64,000 bases of DNA from Bradyrhizobium sp. Ai1a-2 (GCF_000426245.1 NZ_AUEZ01000004.1:62001-126000); one strand, 5' to 3'. Shown: positions 25,433-35,816, counted from the stretch's first letter. Program-made: numbers and translations. The notes: a model not told the origin generated them from the letters alone.

Positions 25433-25830
25433 GAGCGGCCCTTCGCTACGAGCTCGAGCAGAAGGGCAACGACGAGTGGATCGCTGAGCTCGCCGAAGAA
25501 GATCCAGACGCTGCTGAATTCGCCGCCAACGCGAAGCGACCGGCCGATGCCGTCGTTCCGTTTTGGGCCGAAATCTATTGGCGCGCCTGGCACACGCTTC
25601 AGTTCGATCGACAGTACGGCGCCATGGGCGGCGAGTCGCCCATCACCTTCCTTTCCCTTGATGCGTACGCGCGACGCTACGGCATCGCCGGCGTCGAGTT
25701 CGAGCACTTCCTCGCCTTGGTTGGTGCCATGGACGAGGAATACCTCGAGCACATCGCGCGCATCATGAAGGCGGAGAAGGAGAGGGCGGCCGAAGAAGCC
25801 CGCATGAAGACAAGGGAGGCTGCACCCTAA
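25429..25830 (+). CDS. tail assembly chaperone frameshift extension (gpT part of gpGT)
   Basis: Reached by -1 frameshifting at 25423-25429, this adds LRAALRYELEQKGNDEWIAE.., VPFWAEIYWRAWHTLQFDRQYG and a charged C-terminal helix, giving a fusion of about 280 aa. There is no good start codon and RBS before the ATG at 25624, which supports expression only as a fusion. In lambda-like phages GT recruits the tail tube subunit to the tape measure. Confidence 0.82.
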   Translation: MRAALRYELEQKGNDEWIAELAEEDPDAAEFAANAKRPADAVVPFWAEIYWRAWHTLQFDRQYGAMGGESPITFLSLDAYARRYGIAGVEFEHFLALVGAMDEEYLEHIARIMKAEKERAAEEARMKTREAAP

Positions 25831-25831
25831 A

Positions 25832-28800
25832 ATGGCCGGTGTTGCTCTTTCATCGCTGCGCGTTACGTCGGATTTCGACGCTTCCGCCTACGCCCGCGGT
25901 GCCCAACAAAAGATCGACGCCGACAATCGGATGATCGCCAGCGACCGCGCGCGCAACGCGGCGCTAAAACAAGCCGATGCAGCTCTGGCAAAGGCGATTC
26001 CTGGTGTCGGCGGGCTCAGCAAGAGCTTGCTCGAGGGATACAGTGCCGGCGCTCAGTTCGAGGCCATGATCCGGCGCATCAACAATGCCATGGACAGGGG
26101 TCTTGGCCTCGACCGTGCAAACCTGTTGCTCGACGCCGCGTATCGAAAATTCGGTCTGTTCGCCGATGCGCAGCAGATAGCCGAGCGCGGCTCTCTCGAG
26201 CTGGCAAATGCGGTCAATCAACTCAACAACGCATACTCGGTTCAAGCCGAGGTTGCCGCGCGCGCCGCTGCTGCTGCGGAACAAGCCGGCGCCGCTCAGC
26301 AGGCTCAAGCGCGGTATACAGGCCAGTTCGGTATCTCCGGCGCGGCGAGCGTTCCGAGTGCCACGGCAAATCAGGTTGCGGCCCGGGTAGACGCCGAGCA
26401 GCGGCTCAGCGCGGTCATGGCGCGCCGTGTTGATCTCGAGGACCAACTGAAGACGGCGCAATCTGCCACGGCCAGCACTGTTTCGGATCTCGAGGCGAAG
26501 ATCCGAAGCGCTGCCGTCACGACCGATGCCGCAAACAAGGTCGTCCTCGTCAATATTCAGAAGGTCAACGAGCTCTGGCAGAAGGAGCGCGACTTCTTCA
26601 TCGAGCCGGGCAATCAGGGGAAACTGCCAGGCGCGCTCGACTTCATCAAGAATTTCTCGGGAGGCCAGTTCAGCGCCTCTACGCTCGGCGTTCTCGGGGG
26701 CGGACAGGTCGGGTTTGACGATGGGCGCAATCGCTTTGCGGCGATGCGCGATCTGGGGTTCTCGGCCGCGCCGGTCGCGATGGACCAAGAATCCATCGAA
26801 AATGCAAAGCGCCTTGGGCTGATCGTTGTTCAAACGGAGCAGGACGTCGCGACCAAGGTCGCCGCTATTCAGCAAAGCATCCTCGAGAACGATCGGCGGG
26901 TTGCGCAGGAGCGCATCAACGTCGCTTCGGCGACCCAGGCGAGGATCGACGATTCCCTTCGTGAGGCCCCACAGTCGTCGGAATTCTTCGGTTCGGCGAG
27001 AGCGTCTGCTGATGCCTTTATGGCGCAGTTCGGCGGGCTCGAGGGGATCGCCAAGGCAAGAGCGTCGGAAGCGGCAGCAGCGTTCGCGGACGAACTCGAT
27101 CGCCGGATGATCGCCGGCGCGGCCAAATCCGCGCGGGACTCGGCGAGCGTTTTCGAAGCTGAACTTCGACAGGTCGAGGAGGTCGCCCGTCTGCGCGCAC
27201 AGCAGGCCGGATCCGAGTTCCAGCGGAGCTTCAATGCTTCCTTGGGCATTGGCGGTCCGTCGGCGACTTCCCAAGGAGCGACCTATTCGGCGCTGGCCGC
27301 GCAGATTGAGCGCCTCGACCAGATCGAGCAGGCGAGGGCGGCCCACAACGCTCAGCAGTTCCAGGCCAACATCAACCTGGCCAGCGGGATTGATCGGCAG
27401 GCGAAGTCGGCGCGGGACTCCGCGGCCATATTCCTTCAGGCCGCGCAGGCCGAGGAGGCGGCGGCGAAATCGGCCGCCGATCTCCGCGCGCAGATCGATC
27501 CGATGGGTACGGAATTCGCGCGGCTCGGCGCCCAGATGGCGGATTACCGCAAGCTGCTCAATGACGGCGTGATCTCCGCAAACGAATACGAGCAGGCCCA
27601 AGTCCTCCTCGCGAAGCGGCTCACGGACGTCCAGCAGCAATTGAACACGACCTCGCGCATCGGTCGCGTGACGTCGGGTGAGATGGCGAATCTAGGATAT
27701 CAGATCAACGACGTCGTCACTGGTCTCGCGCTTGGCCAGTCGCCGTTCATGATTCTCGCCCAGCAGGGTGGTCAGTTTTTCCAGATCTTCCAGGCCTCGA
27801 AGGCGAGCCTATCGGAATTCGTCACGGCGGCCAGCAGCGGCTTCATGAGCATCCTGAGCGTCGGCAGGGTGGCGTGGGGTGGTGTTGCCGCGGCAACCGG
27901 CATCGCTCTCCTGGCGCTCAACTCCTACCTGACGGCCCAGGAAAAGGTCACCATGGGCCTGCTCGGTGCCGGCCGCGCCGCCGGTACGAACAACGCCGGA
28001 ATCACTGCCATCGCCGAGGCAGGATCTTCGCCGACCGGACTGTCGGTCAGCGAAGCTAGGGAATTGGCCACCGCGCTGGCATCGACGGGTAAGGTCGCAA
28101 ACGACAACCTTCTACCAATCGTCCAGACGGGCAAGGACATCTCGCGCATCTTCGGCGTCGATGCGACGGAGGCGGCCAAGATGCTGGCGGACGCCTTCGC
28201 GGATCCCATCAGGGGCGCGGATCAGTTGAACCAGCGCCTCGGTTTCATGGACGCGGCGTCGAGGCGCAACATCCAGAATCTTGTCGATCAAAATAACCTC
28301 TATGGCGCCCAACGAGCACTGCTTAGCGGCGTGCAGCAGGGCCTTCAGGGTGTCTCTGATGCGACGTCGCTCACGAGCAAGGGCTGGACGGCACTCGGCA
28401 ACGCGATTTCGAACGGTTGGGACGCTCTCGGCAAGTTCATAACCAAGTCCCTCGGGCTCGACAGTGGCCTCGAAGAGCAATTGGCGAAAGCCAAGGCACA
28501 GCTTGATGAGTTGAAGAAGTCGGGCGGCTATCTCTTTGCCTACGGCATGGAGATGCCGATCAAACTCGACAATTCGGCTGTCCAAGCCCAGCAGGAGCGC
28601 GTCGATCAGCTCACGGCGGCGATAGAGCGGAACAAAAATGCAGCCTCTGCTGCTGCGGCCGCGCAGCGCTCGTTCTTGGTCGAGTCGACGGCGCGATCGC
28701 TAGAGCCCGAGATCGCTGACCGGGAAAAGCTGACCAACGATCTCGTGGTGCTGAAGTCCGCTCTGGACAGCATCGCGCAGGATGAAGCCGCCGGGGCACG

Positions 28801-30184
28801 ACTTCAGCAACTCGAGCTCTCAATGGAGCAGTTGGCGAAGTCTGTCCAGATCGCTAGCGACAGGGCAAAGGCATTCAAGACCGAATTCGAGACCTCGGTT
28901 TCGTCGATGAATACGGCGAACCAGGCCATCACGGCGTTCTCGCCATCGCAGAAGGGAGCGGTCGCCTACCAGCAGCAGATGGACTCGACGCTTCGGTCGA
29001 ACCTGACGCTGACCGAGCGCCAAACCCTTGCTGATCTGGCGGCCGCCAATGCCGTCAAGCAAGCCACGACGGCGCTTTCCGAGCAGGCGCGCGCGCGGGC
29101 GCTGACCGCCAATCAGAGCGTCCAGAGCGAGCAGATCGAGATCGACTTGCTCGGAAAGACTATCGGCCAGCAAGCCGAGATCCGCGCCAACCTGCAAGCC
29201 CGGCAGCAATTGGAGCAGGAAGCCAGCCAGAACAGGACGGCATTCGACGAGGCGCAGTATCAACGGCTCCAGAAGATCAACGCCGAGCTCGGTCGACGCA
29301 CGCAACTCGCTGCGGTGGCCGCCGTCAATGACAACGTTCAGTTTGGCGCCAGGACTTCGCTGTTGTCGCCCGATGACGTTCAAATCGCGCAGCAACTGCG
29401 CGGGATCTACCCGGACGTCACGCAGGCGCTCAGCAGCGTCGAGGCCGCCGGCCTGCGCGCCAATGCCGCGCTGAGCCAGGTCTCATCGTCGGTATCGAAC
29501 AACCTCACCACTGGCTTCGCCGATGCAGTCGACGGCACCAAGACGTTCGGGCAGGCGGTGTCGGATACCAGCAAGCTGGTGATCCGGGCAATCGAGGAGA
29601 TGATCATCAAGATCACGATCGTCGGCCCGCTGCTCCGGGCGCTCCAGACGTCGATCGGCGGGCCGCTCGGAGGTCTCCTCGGTGGTGGTGACCTCGGTTC
29701 GTCACTTGGCTCCGCCGGCATCACCTATGGCACGCCCGGGGCAGCCGGCAGCAACCTCTTCGGTCCCCTGGCGCCGAGCGCGCGCGGCAACATCTTCGGC
29801 GGCGGCAACATCATCCCGTTCCGGCTCGGCGGCGTCGTGACGCGACCGACGCTGTTCCCGATGGCGAACGGCGGCACCGGACTGATGGGCGAAGCCGGCG
29901 AGGAAGCCGTGATGCCGCTGCGGCGCGGTCGTGACGGCCGCCTCGGCGTCTCGGCAACAGGTGGCGCGGCCGCGAATGACAACGTCGGCGCCGGTGTCGT
30001 GGTGAACATCTTCAACGCACCGTCGGGATCGACGGCCGAGTCCAGGGTGTCTCAGGGACCTGGCGGAACGACCGTCGACGTCTTCCTCAAGAACGCGGTC
30101 ACCGGCGTGCTTCTGGATGATGCCGCCAGGAACGGTCCGATCTCGCAGGCGATCGCCGTCCGCCAGCGCGGATATGGAGTGTAA
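25832..30184 (+). CDS. tail tape measure protein
   Basis: At 1450 aa this is the longest gene; tape measure length sets tail length (about 0.15 nm per residue implies roughly 200 nm as inference). Long Ala/Gln-rich coiled coils occupy residues 1-600. LGQSPFMILAQQGGQFFQIFQ marks the hydrophobic TMP_2-type region, with a membrane-like stretch VAAATGIALLALNSYL. The C-terminus has GEAGEEAVMPLRRGRDGRLGV, a common tape-measure ending. Confidence 0.93.
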   Translation: MAGVALSSLRVTSDFDASAYARGAQQKIDADNRMIASDRARNAALKQADAALAKAIPGVGGLSKSLLEGYSAGAQFEAMIRRINNAMDRGLGLDRANLLLDAAYRKFGLFADAQQIAERGSLELANAVNQLNNAYSVQAEVAARAAAAAEQAGAAQQAQARYTGQFGISGAASVPSATANQVAARVDAEQRLSAVMARRVDLEDQLKTAQSATASTVSDLEAKIRSAAVTTDAANKVVLVNIQKVNELWQKERDFFIEPGNQGKLPGALDFIKNFSGGQFSASTLGVLGGGQVGFDDGRNRFAAMRDLGFSAAPVAMDQESIENAKRLGLIVVQTEQDVATKVAAIQQSILENDRRVAQERINVASATQARIDDSLREAPQSSEFFGSARASADAFMAQFGGLEGIAKARASEAAAAFADELDRRMIAGAAKSARDSASVFEAELRQVEEVARLRAQQAGSEFQRSFNASLGIGGPSATSQGATYSALAAQIERLDQIEQARAAHNAQQFQANINLASGIDRQAKSARDSAAIFLQAAQAEEAAAKSAADLRAQIDPMGTEFARLGAQMADYRKLLNDGVISANEYEQAQVLLAKRLTDVQQQLNTTSRIGRVTSGEMANLGYQINDVVTGLALGQSPFMILAQQGGQFFQIFQASKASLSEFVTAASSGFMSILSVGRVAWGGVAAATGIALLALNSYLTAQEKVTMGLLGAGRAAGTNNAGITAIAEAGSSPTGLSVSEARELATALASTGKVANDNLLPIVQTGKDISRIFGVDATEAAKMLADAFADPIRGADQLNQRLGFMDAASRRNIQNLVDQNNLYGAQRALLSGVQQGLQGVSDATSLTSKGWTALGNAISNGWDALGKFITKSLGLDSGLEEQLAKAKAQLDELKKSGGYLFAYGMEMPIKLDNSAVQAQQERVDQLTAAIERNKNAASAAAAAQRSFLVESTARSLEPEIADREKLTNDLVVLKSALDSIAQDEAAGARLQQLELSMEQLAKSVQIASDRAKAFKTEFETSVSSMNTANQAITAFSPSQKGAVAYQQQMDSTLRSNLTLTERQTLADLAAANAVKQATTALSEQARARALTANQSVQSEQIEIDLLGKTIGQQAEIRANLQARQQLEQEASQNRTAFDEAQYQRLQKINAELGRRTQLAAVAAVNDNVQFGARTSLLSPDDVQIAQQLRGIYPDVTQALSSVEAAGLRANAALSQVSSSVSNNLTTGFADAVDGTKTFGQAVSDTSKLVIRAIEEMIIKITIVGPLLRALQTSIGGPLGGLLGGGDLGSSLGSAGITYGTPGAAGSNLFGPLAPSARGNIFGGGNIIPFRLGGVVTRPTLFPMANGGTGLMGEAGEEAVMPLRRGRDGRLGVSATGGAAANDNVGAGVVVNIFNAPSGSTAESRVSQGPGGTTVDVFLKNAVTGVLLDDAARNGPISQAIAVRQRGYGV

Positions 30185-30187
30185 CGG

Positions 30188-30559
30188 ATGGCTCTTCCGT
30201 CATGGCCGGCCGTTAACTATCGCCCGCAGCGGGACGGCTTCCAACCCATCAAGCGGTTTCTGGATCCGCTTGCAACCGACATGGAGGGCGGCAACACCAG
30301 GCAGCGCCCGCGGCCCGGGGACAACGTCGGCACGATCACCCAAACGATCAATCTCACAATAGCCGAGCACAATATCTTCGTGCCGTGGGTGAAAACCACG
30401 TTGAACAACGGTACGGCGAGATTCACGGCCAATGTGTGGCTTGGATCTTCCTATGCCTCCAAGACCTGCCAGTTCACGAAGGATGGGAAGCCAACCTATT
30501 CGCCGATCTCATCGAGCCACGTCGCGGTGACGATGACTCTTCGGGTTTACGATCTCTGA
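30188..30559 (+). CDS. minor tail protein, gpM-like position, 123 aa
   Basis: MALPSWPAVNYRPQRDGFQP.. with SITMTLRVYDL-type beta ending. It lies directly behind the tape measure, where lambda M-type or DUF-class baseplate-hub proteins occur. TGA overlaps the following ATG. Confidence 0.65.
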   Translation: MALPSWPAVNYRPQRDGFQPIKRFLDPLATDMEGGNTRQRPRPGDNVGTITQTINLTIAEHNIFVPWVKTTLNNGTARFTANVWLGSSYASKTCQFTKDGKPTYSPISSSHVAVTMTLRVYDL

Positions 30560-31086
30560 TGCCGACCCATAGCGAAGCGTTGCTCGAGGCCTATGCGTCG
30601 TGTCGACCGAGCTCGCGCATCTTCTACACGCTGGAGATCTGGCAGGCATCGTTCGCAGAGCCTGCGCGAGTCGTCACGAACGTCGGAGACGATATGACCT
30701 TCGGCATCGAGGCCGGCGCGCCGCGCAACGGCGGCGAGATGGTGACGTTCATCGCCTGCCCGTTCCAAGCGAGTTATCCGGAGCAGCGGGAAGGGCAACC
30801 GCCGCAAACCAATATCAAGATCGACAATGTCAATCGCGAGTTGGTGCCCAAGGTCCGCGCTGCGATGTCGGTCCGGCAGTACATCCAGGTGCTGTATCGC
30901 GAGTACCTCAACAACGATCTGACGGAGCCCGCCTATGGGCCGGTCGAGTTCGAATTACGCAACGTGAAAATTGTCGGCGTCTCGATGACCGGGACCGTGA
31001 TGGTGAAAAACCTGCAGAACAAGCGGTTTCCGCGGCTCACCAAGAACTACGACTACGTTCAGTTTCCCAGCTTGCTGCCGACGTGA
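30559..31086 (+). CDS. minor tail protein, DUF1833/gpL-like, 175 aa
   Basis: RIFYTLEIWQASFAEPARVV and FIACPFQASYPEQREGQPPQTNIKIDNVNRELVP fit the DUF1833/tail-hub adaptor family. It begins at an ATG overlapping the previous stop and ends overlapping the peptidase GTG (GTGA). Confidence 0.75.
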   Translation: MPTHSEALLEAYASCRPSSRIFYTLEIWQASFAEPARVVTNVGDDMTFGIEAGAPRNGGEMVTFIACPFQASYPEQREGQPPQTNIKIDNVNRELVPKVRAAMSVRQYIQVLYREYLNNDLTEPAYGPVEFELRNVKIVGVSMTGTVMVKNLQNKRFPRLTKNYDYVQFPSLLPT

Positions 31087-31496
31087 CCCGTTCCGAATTC
31101 CTCTCGCCGCTGATCGGCGAGCCGTGGGCTTGGCAATCCCGCAATTGCTGGGACTTCGCCTGCCATGTGCAGCGCGAACTGTTCGCACGCGCGCTTCCGG
31201 CGATCGCGGTGCCGGCCGATTTCTCCAGGCGCTGGGTGCTGGACGAGTTCGCGGCTCATCCGGAGCGCGCGCTATGGCGCGAGGTTGCCGAGGGGCCGGG
31301 CGGCCTGGTGACGGCCGCCGACGGCGCGTTGGTGCTGATGGCGCACCTGCGCTTTCCCGCGCATATCGGCGTCTGGTTGAGGCCAGAGGCGCGGATCATC
31401 CATTGCGACGGCAAGACTGGCGTCGCCTGTGAGACCCCGCTGGCGCTGCGCCAGATGGGCTGGAAGAAGCTGACGTTCTTCGAACCGAGATCCTGA
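31083..31496 (+). CDS. NlpC/P60-type tail peptidase (gpK-like), 137 aa
   Basis: Cysteine peptidase signature: C22 in NCWDFACHVQRELF, H94 in PAHIGVWL, and a third polar residue near IIHCDG (H107/D109). This enzyme type sits in the tail tip and cuts peptidoglycan during entry. GTG start overlapping the upstream stop; overlaps the J-like gene by one base. Confidence 0.82.
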   Translation: MTRSEFLSPLIGEPWAWQSRNCWDFACHVQRELFARALPAIAVPADFSRRWVLDEFAAHPERALWREVAEGPGGLVTAADGALVLMAHLRFPAHIGVWLRPEARIIHCDGKTGVACETPLALRQMGWKKLTFFEPRS

Positions 31497-34400
31497 TGCA
31501 CCGAACAGCAAAGAAATTCTCGGCGCTCCCGACGCCGCAACGTTCCCGCGCGCGCCGTGAGCGCCGCAGCGATGCCGCGCGGCAGCCGGTGCTGCATGTC
31601 GTCACGCCGGGCCTCGAGGTCGCCCGGGAGACGCCGCGAAAGGGCGAAACGGTGACGGCCTTCCTGCGCCGCTCCGGCTGGGCCACGCATGACCGCAAGT
31701 ATGGATGGGAATTTCGCAAGGGACTGCCGACCATCCTTGAGATCAACGGCGAGGCGGTGCTGCGCAAGGATTGGCGGCGCCGGCGGATCTCCGCCAACGA
31801 CAATGTACGGTTCGTTTCGCACCCGCTCGGCGGTGGTGGCAGCGGCGATACGGCCAAGCAGGTGGTTGGCCTGGTCGCGCTCATCGCGGTGTCGGCGTTC
31901 GCGCTCTGGGCCGGACCGGCATTGTTCGGCGCCGGCACATTCGGTGCCTATGCAACAACGGCAGGTTTGGGCATCGCCGGCGCGCTTGCGATCAATGCGC
32001 TCACGGCGCCCAAGCCGGGTGCCACCAACGCCCCGGATGCGACGCAGGATCAGATCTATTCGGCCTCCGCGCAGGGTAACGTCGCCAAACTCGGCCAGCC
32101 GCTGCCGGTCTGGTATGGGCGCCTCAAGCGCTATCCTGATCTCGCCGCGACGCCCTGGAGCGAGTTCGTCGGCAACGATCAATATCTGAACATCTTGCTG
32201 TCTGTGACGATGGGGAGCCTCGAATACGAGAGGCTATTCATCGACGACACCGTGCTTTGGGATTTTGTGACCGGGATTTCGGCGTCCTATCCCGGCGCGC
32301 AGGTCGCGTTCTATGAGCCGGGCCAGCAGGTCACGCTTTTCCCGACCAACGTCGCGGCGTCGGACGAAGTGACCGGCCAGCAGTTGCCTGATGGTAGCGG
32401 AACGACCGGTGGTTTCTTCGTCCCGGCGACTGGGACATCGCCGGGTGCGTGGATCGGGCCGTTCGCGGCCAATCCACCGGGCACGCAGGCGCAATCGCTC
32501 GCGGTCGACTTCGTCATGCCGGCCGGCTGCGCCACTTTCAACCAGACCAACAATGGTGGCCGCGTCGGTTATGGCACGGTGCCGCTCACGGCGGAATACT
32601 GCCAGATCGACGACGCCGGCACGCAGATCAGTTCGTTCGTGCCGCTGTTCTCCGCCATCCTCAGCTATGGCTCGACCAGCCCGATCCGAGACAGCCGCAA
32701 GGTGGATGTCGCGCCGGGTCGCTACGCCGTCCGTTTCCGCCGCAACGATGCGGCGTTCGATTCCTCGCTTGGCTCGAACCAGGTAGTCTGGGCCGGCCTG
32801 CGCGCCTTCCTGAAGGGCGACAACTCGTTCCCCGACGTCTCGACGGTCGCGATCCGCCTGCTTGCTTCACAGTCGACGCAGGGATCTTTCAAATTCGGCG
32901 TGCTCGGCACCCGCAAACTGCCGGTCTGGAACGGCTCGAGCTTCGTCACCCAGGCGACGCGCAATCCAGGCTGGGTGTTTTTGGACGCCGTCACTAACGC
33001 GCAATATGGATCCGGCCTGCCGATCTCGAAGGTCGATTTCAACGCGGTAGTCGCCTTCGCTGCTGGCTGCACCAGCCGCAGCGATACCTTCAATTATTGC
33101 TTCACTACTGCCGTCGCGGTGCCGGAGGCCTTCGACAAGGCTCTGACGGTGGCGCGGTCGCGGCATTTCTGGCTCGGTGACACGGTCTCAGTGGTGCGCG
33201 ATGAGTGGCGCGACGTACCGACCATGTTGCTGACGGATCGCGAGATCGTCCGCGACTCGACGCAGGTCACCATCACCCAGCTTGGGGAGGATGATCCTGA
33301 CGCCGTCATCGTCGAATATATCGACGAGAATACCTGGCTGGCTGCACAGGTGCAGTATCCGCCGAATTCACCAACCTTCACTGCCCAGAACGCCGAGACG
33401 AAAAGAATCGACGGCGGCACCGACCGGAACCAGATGTTTCGAGAATGTGCGTTCTGGTACCTACAATCGATCTATCGCCGCGAGGCGGTGCAGATCGGGA
33501 CGGAATACGAGGGTAGGGCGATCACCTTCGGTTCGGTGCTCCGGGTACAGTCCGAATTGCCAGAGGCTTACGGCTACGGCGGCGCCGTGGTCGCGGTCGA
33601 TAGCAACGAACTGACGCTGTCGCCGGCGCCGGTGTGGGATAGCGGACCGTTCTATATCCGGCTGCGGCGGCCGAACGGAAAGTTCTTCGGGCCTGTGCTG
33701 GCGGGGCCTGGCTCGAGCGCGGCAATAGCCGTTCTGGACGCAGCCAGCCTTGCCGCTGCCGAGAGCTCACAGAGCACTACGCTCGCGGCTGTGCTGGCGC
33801 GCGAGGATGGTGGCGAGGATCCCAGCTTCGAGCTCGGTACCGGCGTCTCTTCCTCGAAGCTCTGCATGGTGCTCAGTGGCCAGCCGAATGGCGAACTCTG
33901 CACCCTGAGTCTGGTGGTCGACGACCAGCGCGTGCACGCGACCGATCTCGGTACTCCGCCGGTGCTGCCTGTTGGGCAATTCCCGGCCAACGATAAGGTG
34001 CCGCTGATCGTCGGGCTGAACGCGATGTTCAGCCAGGGCATCGCCGAGCCGGTGCTCGCGGCGAGCTGGTTTCCATCCGCCGGCGCGATCTATTACATCG
34101 CCGACGTCAGCTATGACAGCGGCAACTCCTGGATCCAGGTCTACGAGGGCGCCGACAACAAGTTCGACAACAAGGTGGTGACGCCGGCCGCGCTGCGGCT
34201 GCGCGTGCAGGCCGTCACCAGCCTGCTGCGCGGGCCGTATGCGACGGTAGACCTCTCGGCTCCGACGGTCGAAATTGCCAGCGGCGCGGTTGCGCTGAAG
34301 TCGCTGATCGACGGCATCAAATATCAGATCACGACGCTGATGAACGAAATCAATGACAAGATTGTCGATATCAATCAGCGCATCGCCGCAATCGCCGACA

Positions 34401-34990
34401 AGGACGCTAGCGATTGGATCGACAGGGAGGAGATACGGAGCCAACTGGCCGCTCGGGGTAATGCTGCCTCAGCGGAGATCAACGAGGTACGCCTAGTCGC
34501 GGTCGGTACCGCGGATGCATTGGCATCGTTTTCGCAAGAAGTGACAGCGACGTTCGGCCCGGCGTTTTCCTCCGTCAAGACGGTTTCGCAGGCTGTGGCG
34601 ACACTGGATGGATACGCCGCGGCGTCGTGGTCTATCATGCTCAACGTCAACGGGGCCTGGTCCGGAATCCAGTTGGTCGATGGCAGCGATAGCGAAAGCG
34701 TCATCAACCTTCTGGCATCCAACGTCAAGATATCGCTACCTGGCTTCAATGGCGACGATCCTTACGACCTCTTCGCTACGGGCTTGGTCGGCGGCGTGCC
34801 ATCGGTTGGCATCAACGGCAATCTGATCCTCAACGGCACGATCACGGCAGTCATGATGAACGTGGGGACGCTGAGCGCAATCAGCGTCAACGCCGGTGAC
34901 ATCCGAGCCGGCACGCTTGCCGATCCGACTGCATCCCGCATGTTCATTGATTTGAACAACGCGCGCATAACGGTATCGGATAACACCTGA
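31496..34990 (+). CDS. host-specificity / tail tip protein (gpJ/TipJ-like)
   Basis: A 1164-aa protein. The N-terminus carries a small gpI-like domain (RKGETVTAFLRRSGWATH, INGEAVLRKDWRRRRISANDNVRFVSHPLGGG), two hydrophobic helices (VVGLVALIAVSAFALWA; GLGIAGALAINALTA), then VAKLGQPLPVWYGRLKRYPDLA.., the start of the J hub. A coiled-coil (VDINQRIAAIADKDAS..) and a terminal fibre-like domain follow. The gpI-gpJ fusion-like arrangement is seen in GTA-type and related tails. It would make contact with the receptor. Confidence 0.88.
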   Translation: MHRTAKKFSALPTPQRSRARRERRSDAARQPVLHVVTPGLEVARETPRKGETVTAFLRRSGWATHDRKYGWEFRKGLPTILEINGEAVLRKDWRRRRISANDNVRFVSHPLGGGGSGDTAKQVVGLVALIAVSAFALWAGPALFGAGTFGAYATTAGLGIAGALAINALTAPKPGATNAPDATQDQIYSASAQGNVAKLGQPLPVWYGRLKRYPDLAATPWSEFVGNDQYLNILLSVTMGSLEYERLFIDDTVLWDFVTGISASYPGAQVAFYEPGQQVTLFPTNVAASDEVTGQQLPDGSGTTGGFFVPATGTSPGAWIGPFAANPPGTQAQSLAVDFVMPAGCATFNQTNNGGRVGYGTVPLTAEYCQIDDAGTQISSFVPLFSAILSYGSTSPIRDSRKVDVAPGRYAVRFRRNDAAFDSSLGSNQVVWAGLRAFLKGDNSFPDVSTVAIRLLASQSTQGSFKFGVLGTRKLPVWNGSSFVTQATRNPGWVFLDAVTNAQYGSGLPISKVDFNAVVAFAAGCTSRSDTFNYCFTTAVAVPEAFDKALTVARSRHFWLGDTVSVVRDEWRDVPTMLLTDREIVRDSTQVTITQLGEDDPDAVIVEYIDENTWLAAQVQYPPNSPTFTAQNAETKRIDGGTDRNQMFRECAFWYLQSIYRREAVQIGTEYEGRAITFGSVLRVQSELPEAYGYGGAVVAVDSNELTLSPAPVWDSGPFYIRLRRPNGKFFGPVLAGPGSSAAIAVLDAASLAAAESSQSTTLAAVLAREDGGEDPSFELGTGVSSSKLCMVLSGQPNGELCTLSLVVDDQRVHATDLGTPPVLPVGQFPANDKVPLIVGLNAMFSQGIAEPVLAASWFPSAGAIYYIADVSYDSGNSWIQVYEGADNKFDNKVVTPAALRLRVQAVTSLLRGPYATVDLSAPTVEIASGAVALKSLIDGIKYQITTLMNEINDKIVDINQRIAAIADKDASDWIDREEIRSQLAARGNAASAEINEVRLVAVGTADALASFSQEVTATFGPAFSSVKTVSQAVATLDGYAAASWSIMLNVNGAWSGIQLVDGSDSESVINLLASNVKISLPGFNGDDPYDLFATGLVGGVPSVGINGNLILNGTITAVMMNVGTLSAISVNAGDIRAGTLADPTASRMFIDLNNARITVSDNT

Positions 34991-35433
34991 TGGCCCGACG
35001 TTTGGTCATCGGTCAGCAAGCGGACGGCAGTTTCGGTATTCGCTGCTCTGCGCCCGGTTTCGATGCGTTGTTCGCGGCGGACGATGGGCGCTCGATCACG
35101 TTTGATAGCCGTTGGGCAGACATCGCAAAGATACATGCCGTTGGCATCGTCCCCTGGTCCGCAGCGGCGTGGCAGCAAGTCGATAGCTTGGGAAACGTCC
35201 TCACTTTCCCTGGGTTTGCCGCTGTATGGCCTGCGCTTCCGTACAAGCCGTTTATCGAGGTGCGGGCGTTCACTGGCGGAAACGTCGTCCGCGATGATTG
35301 GTGGTCGGCGGCGGCGCCGATGGGGAATCCCGCTGCAATTCTCACCAATGCTTTTCGTATGGGCGGGAATTCTAGTTACGCGGGATACAGCGCAATCTAT
35401 GTCGTCTATCGAATTCCGGTGCCATCCGGATGA
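34990..35433 (+). CDS. tail tip accessory protein, paralogue 1 (147 aa)
   Basis: MARRLVIGQQADGSFGIRCS then APGFDALFAADD. The first 35 residues match the next two genes, so these are tandem paralogues. It starts on the J stop (TGATGG). Likely attached to the tip fibre; function inferred from place only. Confidence 0.65.
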   Translation: MARRLVIGQQADGSFGIRCSAPGFDALFAADDGRSITFDSRWADIAKIHAVGIVPWSAAAWQQVDSLGNVLTFPGFAAVWPALPYKPFIEVRAFTGGNVVRDDWWSAAAPMGNPAAILTNAFRMGGNSSYAGYSAIYVVYRIPVPSG

Positions 35434-35816
35434 GTGATCGCGTTGTTATTGGTCAACGCGCAAATGGTGAATATGGCTTGTTCGTTTCACCGCCGGGCGT
35501 AAGCGCAATGTTTGCGCCCGATGACGCGCTGTTGCTAAGCGTTACGCAAAAGGTATCTCAGCTGATCCTAATGGGGCGGGTGAATTCCAATCAAACGATT
35601 GCCCTTGGACTAGGGCGTACACCGGTTGTGCTGATCACGAGTCAGTTCAATTGGAGTAGCGTCATTGGTCATTCGCTCGGGCCAGGGCCATTTCGACCAT
35701 CGCCCGCGCCCGGGTCGGGACAATCTAACTGCATCATCAACGGTAACGGCGCATCGATGACGATACAATTGTCGCTACCAACGACATACCAAGTTTATAA
35801 TTCGGCAATCACCTAA
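35430..35816 (+). CDS. tail tip accessory protein, paralogue 2 (128 aa)
   Basis: MSDRVVIGQRANGEYGLFVS then PPGVSAMFAPDD; same N-terminal module as paralogue 1, different C-terminal half. Overlaps the previous stop by 4 bases. Beta-rich, less GC-rich than the tail core. Confidence 0.65.
   Translation: MSDRVVIGQRANGEYGLFVSPPGVSAMFAPDDALLLSVTQKVSQLILMGRVNSNQTIALGLGRTPVVLITSQFNWSSVIGHSLGPGPFRPSPAPGSGQSNCIINGNGASMTIQLSLPTTYQVYNSAIT

Noticed and set aside
25964..27640. 558-codon open frame on the minus strand opposite the tape measure gene
   Set aside because: GC-rich third-position shadow of the tape measure coding strand; no RBS and Arg/Leu-rich low-complexity product.
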